A DNA stretch of 64,000 nt from Patella vulgata (lineage: Eukaryota; Mollusca; Gastropoda; Patellidae). The position numbers and the translations under genes are program-made. The notes beneath the pieces were generated by a model. It saw only the letters and a program-made list of their open reading frames with translations, searched no databases and had not been told where the DNA came from. Below are positions 14,701 through 23,222 of this stretch, piece by piece (positions within the stretch are counted from its first letter, which is position 1; each line of letters begins with the position of its first letter). The DNA is taken from the NCBI RefSeq assembly GCF_932274485.2, contig NC_065880.2, positions 93,630,730 to 93,694,729 on the forward strand, given 5' to 3'.

Positions 14701-17700
14701 GACACAGTGAATAATGTCTTTCAACCGGGCTTTTAATTTACTATGGGGAATTTTAGTGTACAAAGTAGAAAAGTCAAACGTTTGAATAGATGAGACTGAA
14801 GCAAGGGATCTAGCTTGCAACCATCAAGTAATTCTTTGGAATTTTCAATATCCACATTTGATTTATACCACTACGAGAGTATATTTTGTCACAGTATTTT
14901 TGAATACCCTCTTTAACAGCCGTTAGTATAGATGTCAATACTTTTGAAAGTGGTTTTGTGGAACAACGGGATGAACCTGCTATAAAACGTTGCTTGTAGG
15001 GATTTTTATGTAGTTTAGGTATCCAATATAACAAGGGCAAATCTGTATAGGTATCTCCACACGGAGTACCAAATGAAGTGAGTACAGATTTGTGATTGGA
15101 TATAATTTCATCCTTACTAAGAGTAGATCGTTTATATGTAGCACTGTGGATTGGTTTCCCGAAATTAAGTTCTTTGAACAGACAGTCAAAATAATGTCGT
15201 TTACATATAAACATTATGTTATTGGACGCCTTGTCAGCCGGAACAATGACATACTTGTCATGCAAGGCATTGAGATTTTCAACAATGCTAACATCATTGA
15301 AAATAGACTTAGGCCTAGTGTCAACTGACAAACGTTGCATGTATATTCTTCGTTTAAGTAAACGACTGATAGACTTAGTCCAATCAGAGAGAGTATCCGA
15401 GATAACATCTTCCCTCTTGGCCCATGATCTAGCGTAGTCCTCTACGGCATCCATAATAAGTTTGAAATTTTGATCCCATGAAAATGGTTGCGGTTCCCGG
15501 TATTTGGGTCCTTTTGACAAAATTTCACGTAGCTTATTATTCTGGACTATGTTCAAATCACCAGTGACCACATGTCCAGCTGGTGGGTAAAGGAAGGACG
15601 ACGTAGAGCACAAACAGGGTAGAGGGTCATCATATAATTCTTTTGCATTGATGTTAGATAATGCATTTCTGTAATTAAATATTTTGGATGCAATGGGTTT
15701 AGTATAAGTATAAGAAATCCTAGGAACAGTAACAGTTTTGAAGTAAGGAGGGATGTGTGCTGTGACTTGCTTATGGTGTAATATTTGGCTTAACCCGATA
15801 GCATCAATGCCTTTATTAGCAAATTTCAGTTTTAGAAATGAACTGTTGGTGGTGTGTGACGCATCAGGCTCAGTCGTAATGTCCAAACGACGGTGGGCAA
15901 TGTCAAGAACAATGGATACAACCCTGTATTCAGTGGATGCAGGAATATATATAAACTGATTTACATTCAATCGTTTTCATTTTTACTCTAATTTCAAATC
16001 AGTTACGTTCGGCGAAATATGTCAGAAGTCTCAATCGAATGAAAATTTCTAGCGTCTGGTTATTCTAGTCTACATAGTATTTATTGCGCATACTCTCCCG
16101 ATATAAATATGCTGTCACCGTTTCACATGACTTGTTGAATGTCTAGCCTCGTTCTTCGCGTCCCTTGTTAGAATGGGCCTGAAACGAATTATGGTACACG
16201 ATTCGTGTACTAATGGTGAAATATTTATTTTGTCTTAAATATTGGATATCAGAAGCCCACAACATCACAACATCAATGTTGATTTAAATTGACAAATAAT
16301 TCGTGTTTTCAATGTCGAAGATTTTGGATGATATTGAGTTAGAGACTTAGCTACTTTAATATATCGGGGATAGCTTATCAGGAACCTCATCTATAAAACA
16401 TACTACAGATTGCGTTTTGATGATAGCATATCAAGAACACCAAAACCAACATCTGTGTGAAAGTGGTCTACTATCAAATAAGGGATAGCTCACTAGGAAC
16501 TCCAGAGGTGCACTAACATATTAGGGATAGCTCACTAGGAACTCCACCGGTCTACTAACAAATTAGGAATAGCTCACTAGCAACCCCAGAGGTCCACTAA
16601 CATATAAAGGATAGCTCAACAGGAATGCCAGTGGTCTGCTCACGTATTAGGGAGAGCTCACCAGAAACTCCAGTGGTTCACTAGCATATTAAGGACAGCT
16701 CACCAGGAACCCCTGCGGTCCCTAAACATATTAGGGAGAGCTCACCAGCAACTCCGGTGGCTCACTAACACATTAGGGGTAGCTCACCAGGAACTCCAGT
16801 GGCTCACTAACATATTAGGGGTAGCTCACCAGGAACCCCTGCCGTCCATAAACATATTAGGGCTAGCTCCAGTGGGTAATTAACATATTAGGGATAGCCC
16901 ACCAGGAACTACATATTAGGGATAGCCCACCGGGCACTACATATTAGGGATAGCTCACATTGAACTCTCTCTCTATTATATTGGGATGTTAAACCCCATT
17001 TTATTTATATTATAGGTCCCGAGTTTACACCCAGAACGTTTTCAACTCGTCTTCTCATCAGTGGTTTCTGGTTATTCTGCACGATCATCATGGCGAACTA
17101 TATCGCTAACTTAGCAGCTGTATTAACCACATCACGTCTAACAGTACCCATTGATTCACTTGATGATCTTGCCAAACAAACACGGATTAAATATTCTCTA
17201 AAACGAGGAACAGTCATACAAGATTATTTTGAACGCATGGCCAATATTGAACGAAACTTCTACGATCTGTGGCGCAATATGAGCTATGGTACAAGCTTTG
17301 AACTCCGATCTCAGAGCGTTGCTGTGTTTGATTATCCACTAGGTGATCAGTACTTAACAATTAAAACAGCCATAGAAAGAACAGGACTACTCACCACTTC
17401 AGAGGAAGGGCTCAATAAAGTGTTGACCGAGGATTTTGCCATGATCCACGAATCGCCTATGCTACAATATGAATTGAGTCAAGATTGTAGATTAATCGCT
17501 GTGGGAAAACAGTTCAGTTCCAAACCTTATGCCTTTGCCTTACCGCAGAAATCACCCTTAACAAAGCTTATCTCTAAAACGTAAGAAATGTTCAATGCGT
17601 ATTGTCAAGCTAGGGCAAAAGATTTTGAAATCAATCATGATAGATATGATTAAAGGACAATATTGGTGTCAATCACATATCAATATTGTCCTTTAACCAT

Positions 17701-20409
17701 TGATTATATTATAAGTACCAGTTATTGTCAAGTGAGAATTATTAAAAGATCGTATGTTTGATGATCTTATTTTAAGCAAGGCTCAATTTGTTATTAAGTA
17801 TGTAACTGTGGCAAAAAATATTTTTTTTGTGTCCTCTGTAAATTGTTAAAAAATGACTTTTAAAACATTTTGCTTTGGCTTGACGATATATATGTATACA
17901 TCTGTCTTATGCCTACATATTTTTATATAATCCAGCGAACCCTGAATAGATTAATTTTGTTTCTTGCATTCAGGTATTATTGATTATTCGCGATAAACAC
18001 AGATGTAATCGATCTATAGCCAAAAGTCTCTACCCCAAACGGTTATAAAGGCGGCTATATTTACCAAACGCCAAAGACTTGTTTGAACGGTTTGAGGGAG
18101 AGGGAGAGCAGAGGGCGGAGAGAGAGAGCAGAGAGAGAGAGAGATATGTGTTTAACGTCCACTCGACACAAACTAGGTCATTGAGGGAGAAAGAGAGCAG
18201 AGGGCGGAGAGAGAGAGCAGAGAGAGAGAGAGATATGTGTTTAACGTCCACTCGACACAAACTAGGTCATTTCGGGACTAATATACGGTTTAATTTTGAT
18301 TTCAATAACTCGCTTGCGCGTAGGGGTCTTTAGCACTGGACACCCGGAGAAAACCCACGAGGTTGGACCGGCGACCCTACTCCTTGGCACGCACAACCGG
18401 GGAATCGAAACCACGCCAGTTGACTCAATGACAGATCTTATGATACACGCACACGTGCTAACCATTTGAAAATCCACCCCACCCCACCTCCTGAACGGTA
18501 TAAAATAATCTACAAAATAACATATAAAACGTTTTGGCGGATGTGGTAATCCATCTGAAATTATTCGGTGTTTTGATAAACTACCTTTTTTGTTAAGATA
18601 AGGGGAGTAACTCTTGTATTCTACTGTTACCACAGCTTGGTTTATCTAACGACAGAAGTATGGGTATGTGTGCCATTTTCATGTTTAGTCCAATTATATT
18701 TCAGAATTTTACAGCTGCAATCGGAAGTAGTATTAGATGCCTTGCAACAGAAATGGTGGACGGGAGATAACTCTAATCAGTCATGTTCTACTATCGATGA
18801 GAGCGATGGTTTAACCTTCCATACTGTTGGCGGTATATTTCTAGTCGTTATATTTGGTATGGGACTCGGTCTCTTGGTGTCCTTGGTAGAGATCATGTGG
18901 TACAACATCCGACCACGTGCTCAGGTAATTTATTTTAAGAATAATTTCCAGATTTTTCGCCTGGTAAATATATATCTTTTTAAACATATTAATGTCGGCG
19001 ACATCACTTTGGTGGAAGCGGACGCTAAATAAAGCTAGTTCACACACACACTATTTTTCACAAATGAAACACTTTGACTTTGTCTGGAAGTTCCAACACA
19101 AAAATAAATTAAGCCGTTCCGAAATGATTACCTGATAAATAGAGAATCTCCTACTCGTCTTTTGTTATATTAAAAAATATCAACACAAGTCGATAAAGTA
19201 AAACAAAAACGAACATCGACGAGTGTTGGTATTTTTAGATATCAAAAAAGACGAGTAGGAGATTTCATTTATCACACAAATCCGTTCTTACATGGACAAA
19301 TAAATAAATATAATTTGTTGCTATAGATTTCACTTTTACTGAACCCGATTAGATTACTGCGTAGTGATAATCATTTTTTGGCAGCAATTCAACCATTGCA
19401 AAGTCCTTTATATTGACCCAGTGTTTCCATCAAGGTCAATTAAATAAAAATAGTTCCTTTTTAATAAGAAAGAAGTTACTTGTAATAAAAAAAATCAACT
19501 GCTCTCTGAAAAAAAAAATAGTTTCTTTTTGTTTAACCAATCAAATTCATGTAAGGAGATATCGCAGTAGATTATGTAATTTATCACACAAGCGATATCT
19601 ACTGTAGAATGTAATAGTGGGTGATAAACGTGAATATTAGTTTTCCTACACCTCGGTTATTTTCAGCAAGTATCTTGGTTTCGCGTCCCTACCCTAGTTT
19701 CGCTGATATAAAATTATACGAGTTGACCTAATTTGTGTTGAGTAGACATTAAACGTGACCTCAACCACACATACACATCATTTAAAGTTGAAAAGATTGA
19801 ACACAATTGCACCACAATGAGAGACATTAGTAAAATATCACCGTTCAACTGACACATACTGCATACACCGGTATAATATCCGCCTGGATTTGTAAATAGA
19901 ATATATTTGTACTAAAAAACCATCGCGCAACGTCGCGCTACATGCATAACAAACGAGAGGTTTTATTTCATGTAAATAGTTGGTGTGTTTTTGTTGCTAC
20001 TCATTCTTGTTGTGTTTCTTTGGGGCGGGTTTGTACGAAAAAAGCGTAAACTAAGGCTCTATCAATTCATGCATGACAGATATGACAATTTTCATGCCTT
20101 GGAGATTTGATCATCGATTGATGTCCTAATTTCAAGATGGCTGCGATGACGTCAAAGTCATTTACTGTGTTACATGTACTTCTTCTAATAACAACCCTGG
20201 AGATTATATCTCATGACCATTGAAATCGATGTTGTACGATGATACAAATATATTACATATGTATTAAATATTAAATCGATTCTATTTTACAGTCCAAAAT
20301 CAAACAGCATACATTAAATGAACAGAACAGCCGAACCAATCTTGCCGATGATTTTGATAGCATTCCATCAGTCGACACAATAAACAGTGCGGAATCAGTG
20401 AATTTATAA
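2733..20409 (+). CDS. ionotropic glutamate receptor, 13 coding exons, 848 aa
   Basis: Coding exons: 2733-2796, 5441-5572, 6289-6531, 7402-7616, 9304-9468, 9865-9978, 10611-10694, 11431-11520, 11870-12061, 13068-13413, 17016-17580, 18705-18924, 20293-20409. All introns are GT..AG and the sum is divisible by three. Exon 1 is a signal peptide (MSLLPVLIILTCFSCC). Residues about 22-355 form a divergent amino-terminal domain. The glutamate-binding S1 half starts at about 356 with EPPFVF, GYTVDVFNEIA and DGTWSGLVGEI, then PVSVTADRE, where R448 matches the carboxylate-binding Arg of the family. M1 is about 482-506, the pore loop about 537-552, M3 about 563-586 with NYIANLAAV in place of the canonical SYTANLAAF, and S2 contains T614 and E694 at the ligand positions. 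M4 is about 779-800, followed by a 48-residue cytoplasmic tail. It should form a cation channel gated by glutamate or a related ligand. The pore loop reads SLYGPE where AMPA/kainate receptors have MQQG, so the subclass is unclear (kainate/AMPA-like by overall pattern). The gene looks intact. Confidence 0.93.
3860..4395. repeat. degenerate tandem repeat, about 55-60 bp unit
   Basis: The unit contains ACAGACACTTAGTACGTACT, GATATTGGGGAGCAGACAA and CGCTGTTGTGG. It is best preserved at 4240-4395 and decays leftward. It is in intron 1 of the glutamate receptor. Confidence 0.75.
4420..5128. mobile_element. 709-bp TIR element (GAGACTTTTGGCAAGCG ends)
   Basis: Inverted ends of about 50 bp with few mismatches share GAGACTTTTGGCAAGCG and CCGTATC(G/A)CGTATCCGTAT, and lie between TA dinucleotides. 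The inside has no transposase, so this is a non-autonomous DNA transposon. A truncated copy lies at 62583. Confidence 0.75.
5575..6125. repeat. 35-bp satellite in intron 2 of the glutamate receptor
   Basis: Tandem units of TGTGTGTAATGTACAATAAC plus TAAATATGACAGTTT, alternating with a variant carrying ATGTTGTGTGTGCAATGTA and TAAGTTATTAATACAGTTTT. The second variant contains the sequence around the exon 2 donor (TCTGTAAGTTATTAATACAG), so the array grew partly from intron-start DNA. Confidence 0.85.
6668..6873. mobile_element. foldback MITE with about 60-bp inverted arms (intron 3)
   Basis: The left arm CACTGTGGCCCAGGTATC..TTGTGTA..TAATTTCTTTCACA is matched by the inverted right arm CACTGTAACCCAGGCATC..TTGTGTA..TAATTTCTTTCACA. 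The 206-bp unit would fold into one long hairpin. It lies in a receptor intron. Confidence 0.75.
7692..7960 (-). mobile_element. family B SINE in intron 4 of the glutamate receptor
   Basis: GAAATGGGGATTGACGTCCT, TGAAGACGGGCATACACCAT, TTTTACGTGCACGTCACTGT, CTCGGTTTTTCGTCCCACCC, then a shortened head. Confidence 0.75.
9640..9826 (-). mobile_element. family A SINE, head missing
   Basis: Tail and body only (GACACAAACTAGGTC through CACGTACAAG); the tRNA-like B box and A box are lost. It is just before exon 6 of the glutamate receptor. Confidence 0.75.
10154..10427 (-). mobile_element. family A SINE, full length
   Basis: Reference copy. In sense (minus) orientation it has a G-run, a tRNA-like head with A box-like GCGAATGGTTAGC and B box-like GGTTTCGAATCC, a body with GTTTCCTCCCACTGCTAAAG and ACCCCTACGCGCAAGCGAA, then GTGGACGTAAAACCCCAT and a (TC)n tail. 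The flanking duplication CCAGGAATCT is at 10144 and 10428. Intron 6 of the glutamate receptor. Confidence 0.85.
10872..11062 (-). mobile_element. family B SINE, head missing
   Basis: An (AATG)n-type tail, GGGGTTCTACGTCCTACTGT, GCCATACAGTGTGCTATGAG and ATCGAATTCCAACTGCCAGG, then it ends. Intron 7 of the glutamate receptor. Confidence 0.75.
12240..12665 (-). mobile_element. LINE 3' end, decayed
   Basis: On the minus strand the block reads NTLPLNIKLSDSIESFKRNL and KTCLF, the LWNSLP..IK..S..FK..LKTHLF motif found at the C-terminus of L2/CR1-like non-LTR ORF2 proteins, then an AT-rich 3' tail ending in AATTATTATT-type repeats. It lies in intron 9 of the glutamate receptor and contains stops, so it is non-functional. 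Confidence 0.6.
13563..15970 (-). mobile_element. Penelope-like reverse transcriptase retroelement, broken, antisense in a receptor intron
   Basis: Minus-strand coding remains run from 15970 to 13915, with a 3' untranslated part to about 13563. In order they show an N-terminal region, VIVPADKASNN, LYWIPKLHKNPYK, FDFSTLYTKIPHSKLK, GILMGTNCAPLLADL, the YRYIDDV catalytic motif, YLDLRLDFD and FPIVNFPFISSNIPISPAYG. This matches the Penelope-like RT pattern; I see no GIY-YIG endonuclease after the RT. The reading is broken in at least two places, so it is a fossil. The 3' part (TAGGCAAAATAGTGTAATCA and neighbours) recurs at about 28742-28893 and about 44395-44720. That suggests 5'-truncated copies with a common 3' end. 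It lies within intron 10 of the glutamate receptor. Confidence 0.75.
16430..16965. repeat. 40-bp minisatellite next to exon 11
   Basis: About 12 imperfect copies of CTAACATATTAGGGATAGCT plus CACCAGGAACTCCAGTGGTC end about 50 bp before exon 11 of the glutamate receptor. Copies near the right end are shortened. Confidence 0.85.
17652..17700. repeat. short perfect hairpin just after exon 11
   Basis: TTAAAGGACAATATTG and CAATATTGTCCTTTAA form a perfect 16-bp stem with a loop of about 15 nt, about 70 nt inside intron 11. It may be a decayed MITE or an intronic RNA structure. Confidence 0.5.
18094..18465 (-). mobile_element. family A SINE with duplicated tail
   Basis: The (GA)n tail plus the first 40 bp of body are tandemly duplicated (about 89-bp unit, starts at 18094 and 18183). 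The rest of the body and the tRNA-like head follow to the TGTTAGCACGTG-type A box. Intron 11 of the glutamate receptor. Confidence 0.8.
19133..19272. mobile_element. foldback element in the last intron of the glutamate receptor
   Basis: GATAAAT..GAATCTCCTACTCGTCTTTT at the left is answered by its complement AAAAGACGAGTAGGAGATT..ATTTATC at the right. An inner pair around CAACAC..GTCG and CGACGAGTGTTG extends the hairpin. It is a 140-bp, nearly continuous stem. Confidence 0.65.
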
Positions 20410-20456
20410 ATATTAAAATAGACTGTGTTTTGTACCATGTTGACTGATCTATGTGA

Positions 20457-20462
20457 AATAAA
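20457..20462 (+). promoter_or_regulatory. polyadenylation signal AATAAA of the glutamate receptor gene
   Basis: An AATAAA lies 48 nt after the TAA stop of exon 13, within a normal distance for cleavage and polyadenylation. It supports exon 13 as the terminal exon. Confidence 0.6.
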
Positions 20463-20671
20463 ATTTGATTTACGATGCATTGTCTGAATTATTTTCTTCC
20501 GAACGGCAGTTCAGTGAAATCACGTGTGCTCGTTGACGTACACGTAACAGAACCCTAACAGATAGAATTCGAAATAAGAGAAGGTCGTAGTACCGCTATG
20601 TAGATGATTTTGCTAGAAGATGAAACCAAATAAAATTAAACGTCCTACTTGTCCGCACCAAATCTTCTAAT

Positions 20672-20842
20672 GAAGAGATAGAGAGAGAGAGAGAGAGAGA
20701 GGGAGAGAGGGAGGGGGTTTAACGTCCACTCGACACAGACTAGGTCATTTCAGGTCTAACATATGGTTTAATTTTTATTTCAACAATTCGCTTTCATATA
20801 TGGGTCTTTAGCAGTGGGAAAAAACCGAAGGACCCGGAGAAT
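20672..20842 (-). mobile_element. family A SINE part of an A/B chimera
   Basis: The tail and body of family A run as far as ACCGAAGGACCCGGAGAA. The sequence then switches without a break to family B (20843-21165), where the A head should have continued. Confidence 0.75.
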
Positions 20843-21165
20843 GGAGATAGACATGCACCAAGTAGTGTGTTATAGGGGTAATTTCGCCCGGGTAGCCGCC
20901 TTTCCGGCTATTCGTCATCTTATTCCAACTACCAAGGCATCTGTCACATGAAGCCAGGATATGCACGTAAACTTGTTTTGCCTTCCTGTCTGAACGATGA
21001 GACATCGTTATTTGCCAGACCGTCAAACCTGCACCGCCAATAAGGCGGAGACATGAACAATCTCATGGAGATTTCTCATTCACACCGGGCGGGGTCGACC
21101 CGGGACCACCTGGTTAGTGAAATCACCGGGATCAAACCCGACACGTCCATAGTTACTGAGCCACT
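20843..21165 (-). mobile_element. family B SINE part of an A/B chimera
   Basis: From ATGGAGATAGACATGCACC onward it follows family B (TGTGTTATAGGGGTAATTTC, GCCCGGGTAGCCGCC, TATTCCAACTACCAAGGCAT) to the decayed tRNA-like head. Confidence 0.65.
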
Positions 21166-21639
21166 GATACCAAACTTAGGCTGCGTGTCTGAGAACAGAC
21201 ACTAAGCTAGTTGGCCGACATTTTAAGTCCTGAATCAACAATTGTAGTCGAAAACAATAAGCATATTTCGAGAATGTTGGGAAGTATTTGTAATATGTCT
21301 CTCTTATTCTAAAATAACCAACCAACAGCCAACTATTTTTTCATGTGTTCCAAGGTGTGCCGTTGGCAACAAAAGGTTGAGAGCCACTGGTTAGATTGTC
21401 ATCGCTTTATCCAAACTTTTCGCGCAGTTGTAAATTTAAATTGACTAAACAGAACCGTTGTAGCAACGTTTTGTTAGAATAACACTACGAATTACATTGT
21501 CGATATCATTTGCCATTCGGGGCAATCCCGACTAAAACAGAACCGTTGGAACGTGGTCTTTACATCTTGGTTCTCTACAATTTAGAAAAATATCCGATTG
21601 TCAACGTTAAGTGATTACATTAATCTTTAAGTGGCATTT

Positions 21640-21786
21640 AGCGATTGGGAAACACATTAACAGAACACAGTTTTTATGGGAAACAATCACTGGTTTATTC
21701 TAAAAGCACAACGTTTCGACAAGTATCATCTTATTGTTATAAACCAATGATGGTTTCCCATAAAAAAAACTGTGTTCTGTTAAGAG
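21640..21786 (+). repeat. dispersed palindromic repeat, CGTTTCGACAAG family
   Basis: The arms TTAACAGAACACAGTTTTT plus ATGGGAAAC and GTTTCCCAT plus AAAAAAAACTGTGTTCTGTTAA are inverted copies around a core containing AGCACAACGTTTCGACAAGT. It is the clearest hairpin of the family. Confidence 0.6.
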
Positions 21787-22565
21787 ATTGCAAATAATGG
21801 AAAATTGTAATGCATCAATTATTTTTTTTCCGACATTGATGTAGATTTTATATTCCCTAGAGAACAATTTTCACTTAAATAAACCACAGACAATAACACT
21901 ATCAACAAATAGAACTTAATTTTTAATGGCTACACCAGCAAATGTTTCAGGTTTAATCATACAGAGATGAATACAGTAATTCTTGAGAGGATTAGTATTA
22001 AACTTACTGGGAATGTACATCTAGTCCTTTAGTGTATACCTTTAGAAATTCAGAGATATTGCCACTGTCCCTGAAATCTTGAAATGTATACATGGAGCAA
22101 AGTTTTCGACTACGTGTTGCATCGCACTTCAGACTTGCCCATCGATTTATGCATGTTTATTGCACATGGTTCTTGAAAACCACTTGATGGTGTGGTTGTA
22201 CTACCACTTGAACGTCTCTCACCCGGCGCTGGGAGTCGCCCACATACTTGCATTTCAGAACTGCGGCAATCAAGCAAAGTAATGGTTCACAAATGTCTTC
22301 ATTAGTAAAACTACTATAATTAAAATAAACAGACTAATTCCCAGATCGTTGATTCTCATCCAGATTAAATAAATGGAGTCCATGGTAATAATAATGTTCA
22401 TTGTCAAAGGCCATTATCTTAATGGCCACCGCTGACTATTTAAAACTCTGGTCTGTTGGACGTTTCTCATTTCAATATCGGAAGGTTCAGACATATCAAA
22501 CATCGGATAACATAAAGGTAAACAATTGTTTTTCTTTTTTTAATAAGGAGGGGTTTTTGTAAATA

Positions 22566-22862
22566 GGGGTTAGGTGGCCGAATGGTTAACGTGCGCGCGT
22601 AGCATCATCAGGTCTGTCATTGAGTCAACTGGCGTGGTTTAGATTCCCCGCTTGTACTTGCCAAGGAGTAGGGTCGCCTGTCCAGTCTCGTGGGTGTTCT
22701 GAGAGTCCCCCAACTGCTAAAGACCCATATGCGCAAACAAATTATTGAAATTACCTGGTGTGTCTCGAGTTCACGTTACTCTTTCTATCTATTTCAATCT
22801 CTCTCTATTTGTGGGTAGCCCAACTATTTATGGTTGCTGAAGAAACGTAGGATGTTAAACCC
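22566..22862 (+). mobile_element. family A SINE, full but decayed
   Basis: Starts with tRNA-like GGTGGCCGAATGGTTAACG and GGTTTAGATTCC, and continues through CAACTGCTAAAGACCC to a CTCTCTCT tail. Upstream of the SMB gene; a decayed family B piece follows at about 22975-23130. Confidence 0.75.
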
Positions 22863-23222
22863 TGACGTATCGGTATCGGACGACCAGCCAATACCCCTAA
22901 CAATTAACAGAAATGACCGACAGTAAACGTTATATTGTTAATAAAATCAAACGGAGTTTACTTTTCTTCATCAACAGGCATAACTTGTGCGATGGAGGTG
23001 GAAGTTATGTCCGGACAGCGGCCATTCCGCTAACTCATTCATTGCATGACAGCTGAAAAAGCGTGTACCCGGGACCTTGCTTTTTAATACTCATTTCGAA
23101 CGACAAGATGGCGGTCATTGCCAGACATGGGAAACGCATACTGAAAACTACATGGCTAATACATTTCAAGTGGTTGTCATCGATCAAATAATATTTTGTA
23201 TGTCTTTATACTTATAGGTAAA

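Larger units (their letters stand above)
20470..23200. other. intergenic, receptor to SMB gene
   Basis: SINE chimera (20672-21165), a repeated block at 21165-21270, palindromic repeat (21640-21786), then 21790-22560 with nothing recognised, then a family A SINE and family B debris before the SMB gene start. Confidence 0.5.

Noticed and set aside
18018-18034. GCCAAAAGTCTCTA, like the end of the 4.4 kb TIR element
   Set aside because: Too short to call a copy; no partner end or interior nearby.
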